This document shows, one piece after another, positions 41,818-52,301 of a stretch of 64,000 nucleotides of DNA. The notes beneath the pieces were generated by a model. It was not told the DNA's origin, made no database searches, and worked only from the letters and a program-made list of their open reading frames with translations. The DNA lies in assembly GCA_030844895.1 (NCBI GenBank), contig CM061225.1, forward strand, positions 101,012,688 to 101,076,687, in the 5' to 3' direction. The stretch is from Ambrosia x helenae (Eukaryota > Streptophyta > Magnoliopsida > Asterales > Asteraceae). Every line of letters starts with the position of its first letter. The stretch's first letter is position 1. Position numbers and translations under genes: made by a program.

Positions 41818-44663
41818 TGTCACACCCTCAAATTTCCACATGCGGGGTTTTACCGCGAGCCGCGTGACACACCAGGATCCAAGTCAACGGTCACAATAAA
41901 TGACATCTATATGATAAAAAAAAACAACGTAAACTACCATTGAGTTTCAAAAACCGTTCTAACACAGCGGAAGCAAAATGTATTATTACAACTTAAAAGT
42001 AAAACTCAAAGTCTGAAATGTTTAACAAAACATGCATATGATCCCTAGACGCCGTGAGACTCCGTGCGCCTATACTCAATGCTGCTACCTTAGCGACCTG
42101 AGAAAACATGCCAAAAAGATGTCAACATATAATGCTGGTGAGTTCACAGGTTTTAAGTTCGTAAACGTTTTCATGTGTAAAGCAATTCCACATAAAGTGC
42201 CAAGTGTGCAAAAGTTCCAAGTAAATAACAAACGTTCCCTTACTACTACGACTATGTTGCTAAAACCATTACTGACAAATGTTGCTCAAGTTGCTGCCCA
42301 TGTGCCAAGTGTCAAGTGTCAAGTAGAGACAATATGCACCAGCCTGGCTCCCAGCCGTCAGGTGGGGTTCGTCACGCCCGATAGATCTATCCACATTTCC
42401 CCCGTTGTGCCCCGCACATTCATGGTTTCAATAGGGACTTAGATTTCGTCGTACAGTAAACAAGTGCCAAATGCCAAGTGTCAATGTTTAAAAGTGTCAA
42501 ATGCCAATGTTAAATATGCCAAATGCCAATGTTTAAAAGTGTCAAATGCCAAAATATGCTAAGTGCCAAACGTGTCACGTTTCTTAAAATAGTCACATTC
42601 CCAAAAGGCGTCATGTTTCTAAAAGCGTTGCGTTTCAAAAGCGTTGCGTTTCAAAAGCGTTGCGTTTCAAAATATAAACGTTGTATTTGTTAAAACGTGT
42701 GGCATGCTTCTCCCCCGAGAAAAAATGTATAAAAGAGGGGCCGTGAAACTCACATTAGAGTGCGTCTTCTGATAACTAGATTTCCAACACGTGTATGACT
42801 ATCCCAACTAATGACAACCTATCAATGAGTTTACATAAGTGTGATGACTATTAACCCGAAGGCTAACTAGTCCCCGATTGTCCAGATCTTGACTACGTGT
42901 GTTAAAAAGTGTGTTTAAATGTTAACCGGACATCCCAGACCGACCCGACATCCCGTTGGTGACCCATTACATCAATTAGTCATGCACATAAGTTTAACAC
43001 ATAAGTTTCAAGCATAAAACACTTAGTTTGCATCAAAAATCTCATTCCGGACATCAGATGGTCGAATGTGGTTTTTCCCATTTCCACGTTCGCCCGTTTG
43101 AGCCACGTTCGCCCGTTTTTCCCACATTTTGTTCCACGTTCGCCCGTTTGAGCCACGTTCGCCCGTTTCTCCACGTTCGCCCGTTTTTCCCACGTTCGCC
43201 CGTTTTTTCCACGTTTGCCCGTTTTTCCACGTTCGCCCGTTTTTCCCTATGTTTTGTTCCACGTTCGCCCATTCGAACCAATTTTATTCCACGTTCGCCC
43301 GTTTTCATCAGCATTTTATAAAACGCATCTAAACGGTCCGAAAGCATCACGAAACATTACCAATCACAGCAGTCAACTATCATTAACATATTCCTACATA
43401 ACCCTACCAATTTTATCCCGAAATCCGTCCGTTTTACAAGTTACCCGAAATAGCAAATTATGGAGATGTCACATCAAACGCATGCAATCTTTACCCAATT
43501 AGGAAACTTTATGAAATCAATCAATAATCAACTTAATATACTCAGATTATCATGAACAATAAACCCCCCAATCATATCCATATCACTATCATCATGAACA
43601 AGCCCTAGATCTAACCCAAAATCCCCAAAATGAACATAACATCATCAATAATCAATTATAACCTATCTCAATCATAAATCATCATCAATAACAGTCCTAG
43701 ATCATTGTCATAACATCTATACAGCAATCAATCATCAAACAATGCATAACATCACATAAAACACCATTAACACATGTTATTTTGTATGAAAACTCATTGT
43801 TTATGAATAGGTTTTGTTTAGAAAGATATTAGGAAGGTTTTTATTCATGAAAATATGTTTGAATCAGATCTGGACTCTTGGGGTTTAATGAAAACGAATT
43901 GAAATGCTTCAAAAATGATTTAGAATGAAGAACACACCTTAGATCTTTGTGTAGAATATGTTTGTAGGTTAGATTATAGAAAACAAGGGCAAAAACTCCT
44001 TCCCCAATGTTTAAAGTTGCTAGAGAGTGTTTTGAGGCGTTTAGAGTTTGTGAAATGGTGAAAAATGACAAAGTGTGGTATTTATACTATGTCCACATTC
44101 GCCCCTTTTACCTGGGCGAATGTACCCTCCTTCGACCCTTTCACAGGGTCGAACGTACCCTGACTTGGTCGAATGAAATTCTTTAATTTCCATATCCCAG
44201 GTTCGCCCCTTTTACAAGGGTCGAACCAGGAGTATTGTCCAGGTTCGCCCATTCGATTGGTCGAACCAGGACTCACGTTTTTCTAGTTTTCCAATTTGTC
44301 GTGTTTAACGCATTTTAACGTACCCTAACACGCGAGCATGCAACCTTAGTCTATGTTTAACATATTTAAGCACGGATGATTATCTACACATCATTTAAAC
44401 ACATCTAAGCATATAATCCACCATACGACAATTAGTCTACACATACACTTAATTAGTTTATGTAATTCACCAACAACGGGACTCGTGTCGTGTGTGTGTG
44501 TGTGTGTGTGACTAACCCAATGATCTCCCGAATCATTGAACCCTGGACAATACGGACTGTGTTCCGACTCTACTGACCCCGTCAAGTATGTTTAATAAAC
44601 GTTTTTCGCTAAGGTAGACTTATGTGTTTATAAAATGTTGACCCAAACATGCCGGGTGTCACA
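41818..44663 (-). repeat. 3' LTR of gag-only Ty3 element (2846 bp)
   Basis: Minus strand starts TGTGACACCCGGCATG and ends GAGGGTGTGACA. TATAAATAC lies at 44078-44086. U3 holds hairpin-forming GTTCGACCC/GGGCGAAC repeats (44099-44275) and a (GT)n run (44493-44511). The transcribed part has AAAAGCGTTGCGTTTC triplicated (42626-42670), GCCAAATGCCAATG repeats, and the CGTTCGCCCG minisatellite (43080-43312). All ORFs here are repeat by-products. Confidence 0.9.
43080..43312. repeat. ~18-20-bp minisatellite in LTR, 10 units
   Basis: ACGTTCGCCCGTTT with variable spacers, ten units here and nine in the other LTR (48298-48500). The difference of one unit accounts for much of the 21-bp length difference between the LTRs. 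Confidence 0.85.
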
Positions 44664-44676
44664 TCATCCCCCTGTT
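44664..44676 (-). promoter_or_regulatory. Polypurine tract of gag-only Ty3 element
   Basis: AACAGGGGGATGA on the minus strand directly before the 3' LTR. A second GGGGGATGATGTGAC copy occurs about 100 bp upstream in the transcript (44752-44768). Confidence 0.85.
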
Positions 44677-45027
44677 GAAAGAATTTTTGTCCCGAAAATT
44701 TCCCGAAGTCAAAGAGAACGAAGCGATAAAAAGAAAAATTTCCCCGCTCGTCACATCATCCCCCTGTTAAAGGAATCTCGCCCCGAGATTCACTCTTCGA
44801 CAGTAATGAGTGTCGACCTAACCCAAGTAACGTCTCCCAGAACGCAAACGAAGTGATAACCATGAACGAAAGATGATATCAACAGATACCCTATGCCGGG
44901 GAACTGCCCTCCCCCAAAGTGAATACAAAAGAATGAATCCTCCTGATCGAAGGCCTACTAGAGACTACTGTGATCGGTATAAATGATACACCGGTACCGT
45001 CCAAGTAACATCTCCAAAGGACCCACA
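44677..45027 (-). other. Short 3' internal region where pol should be
   Basis: About 350 bp of non-coding DNA between the gag ORF end and the polypurine tract. No RT, integrase or protease motif in any frame. Confidence 0.75.
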
Positions 45028-46413
45028 TCAGACCCATGAATGCAAAACGATGACCAAATACCAAACTGAATGCACACAATGAATACGAATCGCCAAACAA
45101 TGTGAACGAGAATGAATATGAGCATAACGAGAATCAAGAAAAGAACACTCACCAGTAACAGTATCAGGATCCTCCTGGTTCTCCCTAGCGCCAATGACGT
45201 AAACATGACCACGAGTAGTTCGCCCGCCGCCTTCGTTCCCAGCACCACCTGCAGTCCCTTGGTTCAGCTTAGGACAATCCCGCTTGAAGTGCCCAGTCTC
45301 CCCACAGTTAAAACACCCATGGTTTCCCCGAGGGGCAGGAGCGGGGACAACCGCTTGAGTCTGTTTCGGCTGCAGATTGACCCTACAATCCTTAGCCAAG
45401 TGACCGATTCGCTGACAACGATTACAGCGAAACGCATCGCAACCCCCAACATGGTGATACCCACACGTGTTACACTTCGGACTCCTACCAACATAACCCC
45501 CAGTCTTCTGCTCAGATGACGCTCCCACAACGTCCTGCCTCTTAACCTGCTGTTGAGACGACCCAACGTTCTTCCCAACACTCACCCACTTCCTCTTGTT
45601 GTCCGCAGGAGCTTTCCCAGCAGCACCCCTCGGAGGTAGAACGCCCTCAGCAACCTTCATGTTGGTCAGCTTGTGAGCTGCCCGAATAGTGGCCAACATA
45701 GTAGTGTGATCAGCAGCGGCAACAAGTCCAGCAATCTCTGGCACTAACCCAGCAACGTAGTGCTCAATCCTCCGGTACTCCGGTGTAGCCAAACCGGGAC
45801 ACATCACAGCCAACTCGTTGTGCCTAGCAGTAAACTCCTCGATCTCCGACCCAACCATCTTCAGATTCCAGAACTCATGCTCCAACTTCATAATCTCCTC
45901 CCTCGGGCAATACTCCGCTCGCAACATCTGAACGAACTCGGACCATGGCATAGCATTGGCCTCACCCAGGCCAAGATTCGCAGTGGTGGAGTTCCACCAG
46001 GTCAAAGCGTGTCCCTCTAGAGTAGCAGAAGCATACTTGACGCGATCAGCGTCAGGACAGTTACACATAGCAAACACCGACTCGATCTTTTCTAACCACC
46101 GGAGCAGACCCACTGCCCCTTCAGTCCCATTGAAGAAATGGGGCTTACAGTCCATGAACTTCTTGTAGGTGCACCCAGACTGCACCTGATTAGTATTTCC
46201 AAGGGTCTGCTGAGCAACTTGGAAAGCAGCCAACGCAACGTTCAACTGCTGCTGCAACATGTTCTCCAACTCTGCCTGAGTCATGGTGATGTTCCCACCA
46301 CCTCGTCCACCGCCATTGCGACCCCCGCCGCCACCACGGCGTCCACCAGCACGTCCACCAGCGCGACCAGACATGTTCTGCCAAACATGAGACAAGATAC
46401 TCAAAACCACCAA
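45028..46413 (-). CDS. Ty3/gypsy gag (461 aa; likely start at residue 14)
   Basis: Capsid protein. A likely start is the internal Met at 46374 (MSGRAGG), giving an Arg/Gly-rich basic N-terminus. Retrotrans_gag domain at about 95-235: FFNGTEGAVGLLRWLEKIE, LEGHALTWWNS, MLRAEYCPREEIMKLEHEFW, FTARHNELAVMCPGL. Zinc knuckles CNRCQRIGHLAKDC (330-343) and CFNCGETGHFKRDC (367-380), with a preceding CNTCGYHH...C cluster. Up to about residue 421 (GARENQEDPDTVTG) it follows normal Ty3 gag-pol, which would lead into the protease; the last ~40 residues are unrelated, so pol was deleted right after that point. The ORF is open, consistent with a gag still under selection. Confidence 0.92.
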   Translation of the reverse strand: MVVLSILSHVWQNMSGRAGGRAGGRRGGGGGRNGGGRGGGNITMTQAELENMLQQQLNVALAAFQVAQQTLGNTNQVQSGCTYKKFMDCKPHFFNGTEGAVGLLRWLEKIESVFAMCNCPDADRVKYASATLEGHALTWWNSTTANLGLGEANAMPWSEFVQMLRAEYCPREEIMKLEHEFWNLKMVGSEIEEFTARHNELAVMCPGLATPEYRRIEHYVAGLVPEIAGLVAAADHTTMLATIRAAHKLTNMKVAEGVLPPRGAAGKAPADNKRKWVSVGKNVGSSQQQVKRQDVVGASSEQKTGGYVGRSPKCNTCGYHHVGGCDAFRCNRCQRIGHLAKDCRVNLQPKQTQAVVPAPAPRGNHGCFNCGETGHFKRDCPKLNQGTAGGAGNEGGGRTTRGHVYVIGARENQEDPDTVTGECSFLDSRYAHIHSRSHCLAIRIHCVHSVWYLVIVLHSWV

Positions 46414-47016
46414 CAGATCGAGCTACAAATGACCAAACGAATTCAGAACGTGGTTCCAGCATGACCATTAGTCCGAACACGAAGTCCACCAAGATTTTCA
46501 TGCATTTCGATTTATGATTTCGTGTGCACCCGAAATAACAAATCGCTCTACATGGTCCTCTAGGCGTGCTCCTAGCTAGAACTTCAAATCACCCGATACA
46601 CACATTCCTAAAAGAAACTGTTATCGCACGAGGATCCCAAAGTGAACAGTCACTCAGGAGTGTACTATAACAAGTACTAGTGCATGATAGTGTGTGTATG
46701 TAGGCAAGTATGTACATTTGAGCTATCCAAATCCCGGAAAAATCTCAAAAGTGTGCCGAAGCCACCCCAATGTACACTACTGCCAAGTATAAGCGAATAG
46801 CCCCTTCATCTTCAAACCCGAAAAAGAAGATAGAACCAAGGTAGGAATAACAAAAGATAGATAATGTGATACTGTGTGGTGAGGACACTGACACCCCGAC
46901 AAGATTAGTATGTTTACCAAATGACACGACTCGTAACTATGTGTGACCGTCTAACGTGTGTGATACTCGGCTATAGACTAGACTCTACATGCAGTCCTAG
47001 TTCACTATAACCATTA
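46414..47016 (-). other. Leader of gag-only Ty3 element
   Basis: Non-coding, between primer site and gag. It contains CGTGTGCACCCG, also present in the other Ty3 element at 53502-53511, a sign of relatedness. Confidence 0.6.
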
Positions 47017-47028
47017 GCTCTGATACCA
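47017..47028 (-). promoter_or_regulatory. Primer-binding site (tRNA-Met type), gag-only Ty3 element
   Basis: TGGTATCAGAGC on the minus strand, three bases inside the 5' LTR, complementary to the 3' end of plant initiator tRNA-Met. Confidence 0.92.
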
Positions 47029-47031
47029 ATC

Positions 47032-49856
47032 TGTCACACCCTCAAATTTCCACATGCGGGGTTTTACCGCGAGGCGCGTGACACACCAGGATCCAAGTCA
47101 ACGGTCACAATAAATGACATCTATATGATAAAAAAAACAACGTAAACTACCATTGAGTTTCAAAAACCGTTCTAACACAGCGGAAGCAAAATGTATTATT
47201 ACAACTTAAAAGTAAAACTCAAAGTCTGAAATGTTTAACAAAACATGCATATGATCCCTAGACGCCGTGAGACTCCGTGCGCCTATACTCAATGCTGCTA
47301 CCTTAGCGACCTGAGAAAACATGCCAAAAAGATGTCAACATATAATGCTGGTGAGTTCACAGGTTTTAAGTTCGTAAACGTTTTCATGTGTAAAGCAATT
47401 CCTCATAAAGTGCCAAGTGTGCAAAAGTTCCAAGTAAATAACAAACGTTCCCTTACTACTACGACTATGTTGCTAAAACCATTACTGACAAATGTTGCTC
47501 AAGTTGCTGCCCATGTGCCAAGTGTCAAGTGTCAAGTAGAGACAATATGCACCTGCCCGGCTCCCAGCCGTCAGGTGGGGTTCGTCACGCCCGATAGATC
47601 TATCCACATTTCCCCCGTTGTGCCCCGCACATTCATGGTTTCAATAGGGACTTAGATTTCGTCGTATAGTAAATAAGTGCCAAGCGCCAAGTGTCAATGT
47701 TTAAAAGTGTCAAATGCCAATGTTAAATATGCCAAATGCCAATGTTTAAAAGTGTCAAATGCCAAAATATGCCAAGTGCCAAACGTGTCACGTTTCTTAA
47801 AAGAGTCACATTCCCAAAAGGCGTCATGTTTCTAAAAGCGTTGAGTTTCAAAAGCGTTGCGTTTCAAAAGCGTTGCGTTTCAAAATATAAACGTTGTATT
47901 TGTTAAAACGTGTGGCATGCTTCTCCCCCAAGAAAAAAATGTATAAAAGAGGGGCCGTGAAACTCACCTTAGAGTGCGTCTTCTGATAACTAGATTTCCA
48001 ACACGTGTATGACTATCCCAACTAATGACAACCTATCAATGAGTTTACATAAGTGTGATGACTATTAACCCGAAGGCTAACTAGTCCCCGATTGTCCAGA
48101 TCTTGACTACGTGTGTTAAAAAGTGTGTTTAAACGTTAACCGGACATCCCAAACCGACCCGACATCCCGTTGGTGACCCATTACATCAATTAGTCATGCA
48201 CATAAGTTTAACACATAAGTTTCAAGCATAAAACACTTAGTTTGCATCAAAAATCTCATTCGGGACATCAGATGGTCGAATGTGGTTTTTCCCATTTCCA
48301 CGTTCGCCCGTTTGAGCCACGTTCGCCCGTTTTTCCCACATTTTGTTCCACGTTCGCCCGTTTGAGCCACGTTCGCCCGTTTTCCACGTTCGCCCGTTTT
48401 TCCCACGTTCGCCCGTTTTTTCCACGTTCGCCCGTTTTTCCCTATGTTTTGTTCCACGTTCGCCCATTCGAACCAATTTTATTCCACGTTCGCCCGTTTT
48501 CATCAGCATTTTATAAAACGCATCTAAACGGTCCGAAAGCATTACGAAACATTACCAATCATAGCAGTCAACTATCATTAACATATTCCTACATAACCCT
48601 ACCAATTTTATCCCGAAATCCGTCCGTTTTACAAGTTACCCGAAATAGCAAATTATGGAGATGTCACATCACACGTATGCAATCTTTACCCAATTAGGAA
48701 ACTTTATGAAATCAATCAATAATCAACTTAATATACTCAGATTATCATGAACAATAAACCCCCCAATCATATCCATATCACTATCATCATGAACAAGCCC
48801 TGGATCTAACCCAAAATCCCCAAAATGAACATAACATCATCAATAATCAATTATAACCTATCTCAATCATAAATCATCATCAATAACAGTCCTAGATCAT
48901 TGTCATAACATCTATACAGCAATCAATCATCAAACAATGCATAACATCACATAAAACACCATTAACACATGTTATTTTGTATGAAAACTCATTGTTTATG
49001 AATAGGTTTTGTTTAGAAAGATATTAGGAAGGTTTTTATTCATGAAAATATGTTTGAATCAGATCTGGACTCTTGGGGTTTAATGAAAACGAATTGAAAT
49101 GCTTCAAAAATGATTTAGAATGAAGAACACACCTTAGATCTTTGTGTAGAAGATGTTTGTAGGTTAGATTATAGAAAACAAGGGCAAAAACTCCTTCCCC
49201 AATGTTTAAAGTTGCTAGAAAGTGTTTTGAGGCGTTTAGGGTTTGTGAAATGGTGAAAAATGACAAAGTGTGGTATTTATACTATGTCCACATTCGCCCC
49301 TTTTACCTGGGCGAATGTACCCTCCTTCGACCCTTTCACAGGGTCGAACGTACCCTGACTTGGTCGAATGAAATTCTTTAATTTCCATATCCCAGGTTCG
49401 CCCCTTTTACAAGGGTCGAACCAGGAGTATTGTCCAGGTTCGCCCATTCGATTGGTCGAACCAGGACTCACGTTTTTCTAGTTTTCCAATTTGTCGTGTT
49501 TAACGCATTTTAACGCACCCTAACACGCGAGCATGCAACCTTAGTCTATGTTTAACATATTTAAGCACGGATGATTATCTACACATCATTTAAACACATC
49601 TAAGCATATAATCCACCATACGACAATTAGTCTACACATACACTTAATTAGTTTATGTAATTCACCAACAACGGGACTCGTATCGTGTGTGTGTGTGTGT
49701 GTGACTAACCCAATGATCTCCCGAATCATTGAACCCTGGACAATACGGACTGTGTTCCGACTCTACTAACCCCGTCAAGTATGTTTAATAAACGTTTTTC
49801 GCTAAGGTAGACTTATGTGTTTATAAAATGTTGACCCAAACATGCCGGGTGTCACA
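47032..49856 (-). repeat. 5' LTR of gag-only Ty3 element (2825 bp)
   Basis: Same structure as 41818-44663. TATAAATAC at 49273-49281. Differences from its partner include GAGGCGC for GAGCCGC near the start, CACCTTAGAG for CACATTAGAG, one fewer minisatellite unit and a shorter (GT)n run. Confidence 0.9.
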
Positions 49857-49880
49857 AAAACACTCGTGATAAGAGCCTCG

Positions 49881-49892
49881 GCTCTGATACCA
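49881..49892 (-). promoter_or_regulatory. Sirevirus primer-binding site (tRNA-Met type)
   Basis: TGGTATCAGAGC on the minus strand two bases inside the Sirevirus 5' LTR; the remaining leader piece (49862-49894) continues across the Ty3 insertion to 41812. Confidence 0.92.
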
Positions 49893-49894
49893 CT

Positions 49895-50417
49895 TGTAGG
49901 ATCGACTAACGTGTCACCCGACAATCACGAGGGCTATATTCAAGGTGCGGAATCCCTTGAATATGTCTCAATAACAGAAACAAAGATGAAACAATGATAA
50001 ACGAGTAATTACAACACACACACGGGTCAAAAGATTATAGATTAATCACTAAAACAGAGCTCGAGTGTTTACAGAGATCAAATCAGACCTTACAGACCAT
50101 GGGAGGGTGTTTGGAGAGTGTGTGAGGCAAGAACTAATGATTAGGGCAATGATTGGGACTATTTATACCTCCCATACTCGTACAGACCCTTTAGGCGAGT
50201 AGGAGGCTATCACACATTAACAACTAGCGAATAGGGCCCTATTTGCTAGTAGCTTCATGCGAGTAGGGCTATACCACATCAAGACTGATGTGGTATAGGC
50301 TGTAAATGCCTAAAGCTAATGTGGTATAGGCCGTAAGTGCCTAAACCCACACCGTACTCGCCTGAAGTGTCCCAAACGTCCCGAAACGCGTACAAGCATC
50401 TCCAAACACCCCGAAAT
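49895..50417 (-). repeat. Sirevirus 5' LTR (right copy), first part
   Basis: Matches 27313-27835. TATAAATAG at 50159-50167. It is cut at GAAAT (50413-50417) by the second Ty3 element and resumes at 58159. Confidence 0.93.
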
Positions 50418-52284
50418 TGTCACACCCCAACCGATGGCGGAAACATCGAGGTGAGACTTGTGATAGATTGTTCAAAGACTTCATAACACTAAATTGTGAT
50501 AATAGATTAAAATAGATTTCATTCATATCTAAGATTCAACAAGTATACAAATTGTTCTTGAGAGAAATACATTAACTTGAACATGAAGTAAAATAAAGAT
50601 TGTTTCGTTTGTTTCTAAGGCCGAATCCTAAGTGATGTTTCTTGTATCGTCTCATCAAGTTTTTCCTGCAACATGTATAAAATATCCGTCAACACATAAA
50701 GTATTGGTGAGCATACTAGTTTTGACTTACGTACATAGTATAAGAAAGTTTTACTCAAATCATCATGTTATAGGCATATGCACGTAGAACCATACAAACG
50801 GCAACAACACTCGATAACACAAAAGACTTCATCTTATCATGACCCATAAAGGGGGCGGCGTGTCAACCTATAGCGCTATACATGTAAGGTGTGTTGTTAA
50901 CTAATCGTACATTTGTATGTAAGACTTTGAATTCTAGCATGGCATAGCATAATAGCATTTAGATTGAGCATAATAGTTTAAGGGTATGAAATCGTTTAAG
51001 TTTTGATAGTGATACATGTTGAGCCCCAAAGAATAAAGAATAAAAGGGGGACAAGTATGAACTCACCTTTGGGTGCGTTTTAGCAAGGTTGCAAAAGAAT
51101 GAGTCTTGGGGGATTAATTCCTTAGCCTTGGTTAACTAGAATTAGAAAAATAAAGAGTCTTAGGTTCGAGTTTAGATTATAGAATCAAGAGAGTCAAGCA
51201 AGCCTTTTAGGCAAACCAAGCACAAATTGCCTTTAGGGCAATCCGGATGGTCATGAGAGCCAAGTAGTGCCTTTAAGGCTAACCAAAACACAAACCACCA
51301 TAAAGGTGATTCGGATGGTCAAGAGAGTCAAGTATTGGTAAGGTAGGGATGTATCCACAAACCTTCCAAGTTATTAGATTAGTAGAGTTTTGAAAGTATA
51401 TATTTTAGTATTTACATAATATAACTATAGGGTTAAAGTAGTGTATGGTGACTTAGTTTGGAAGAGCCTTGGCTTTCCTTTGTCAACCATTAACCATAGC
51501 ACAAGTCCATATTAAGTTATTGGTGAACTTGGTTGGTATCACTTCAACTAACCTTCTAGTGCATAAAAAAAAACAATAGAAGATGAACCACCTTTGAGGC
51601 CTCATTTTGGTGTCCTACTCGTCTTCATTTGCCATAGCAAACAAGAGCAAGGTCCTAGAGGTTTCCCCAAGGGGTTAGAAGAAGAAAGAATAATAAAGTT
51701 GGAGTTTATGAGAAAACTCACTTAGAAGTGGACTTCCACACTTGAGATATCTTTGAAGAATTGAGAGGTTTAGAGAGGATTTAGGAATGAGCAAGTGTTA
51801 GAATGGGTAGGAGTGGTGTATTTATAGGTGAGGTAAGATGGTTAGGTAATTAAGAGAGTTAAATAGGGTGGTTGAGAGTGAGTTAGGTGGAGGTTGAATT
51901 TGATTATAATTGTTGACATCTTAAAAGAAAGAAAAAAATAAAAATAAAAAAATAAAAAGATAACAAAATGAACGGCAATTTGTAATTGCATATTGTAGGT
52001 TGTTATTATTTTTATTTTTTTATTTTTTTAAATTAAAACTAAACGTCATTTGTTATTTTATGGTTTTTTTTTCTTTTTTAAACTAAAGTATTATATATAT
52101 GTTTTAAATAAATAAATATATATTATGATCTTAACTAAATGAGTTTCTAGATTGATTAGGATAAATTATAATGACGACTTGTCATGACTTGGTAGGAGTA
52201 ACATAAAATAAACAAAGGCGAACTTGAAATTTGTTAAATATAGAATTTAAAATACAAGAAAATTAAAAATCACGCGATGTTACA
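50418..52284 (-). repeat. 3' LTR of young Ty3 element
   Basis: Minus strand starts TGTAACATCGCGTG and ends GGTTGGGGTGTGACA. TATAAATA at 51819-51826. The terminal GATGTTTCCGCCATCGGTTG is shared with the solo LTR at 19226. Confidence 0.93.
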
Positions 52285-52301
52285 GTCTCCCCTACTTTAG
52301 G
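52285..52301 (-). promoter_or_regulatory. Polypurine tract of young Ty3 element
   Basis: CCTAAAGTAGGGGAGAC on the minus strand directly before the 3' LTR. Confidence 0.85.

Larger units (their letters stand above)
41818..49856 (-). mobile_element. Ty3/gypsy element with gag but no pol (TR-GAG-like), TSD AAAAC
   Basis: LTRs 41818-44663 and 47032-49856, TGT...ACA, flanked by AAAAC (41813-41817 and 49857-49861). The internal region is only 2.37 kb: primer site, gag ORF, polypurine tract. Protease, RT, RNase H and integrase are absent, so it depends on a partner element. The arrangement corresponds to the described terminal-repeat retrotransposons with GAG (TR-GAG). LTRs differ at about fifteen positions in the first ~1.2 kb compared by eye. 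It sits in the Sirevirus leader, same strand. Confidence 0.9.

Noticed and set aside
42032..42442. 136-aa ORF present twice (also 47245-47655)
   Set aside because: It lies within the LTR antisense to element transcription, has no domain, and is duplicated only because the LTR is.
43080..43312. CRISPR-like array (short repeat with variable spacers)
   Set aside because: Spacers are not unique, unit length varies, and the array lies inside a plant LTR present in both copies; the genome is eukaryotic.
43028..43350. Overlapping ORFs rich in RANV/GERG or HVRPF repeats (also 48194-48697)
   Set aside because: They are translations of the LTR minisatellite in several frames on both strands; repeat periodicity, not coding selection, keeps them open.
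45112..46464. Plus-strand ORFs over Ty3 gag
   Set aside because: Shadow frames of the gag gene.
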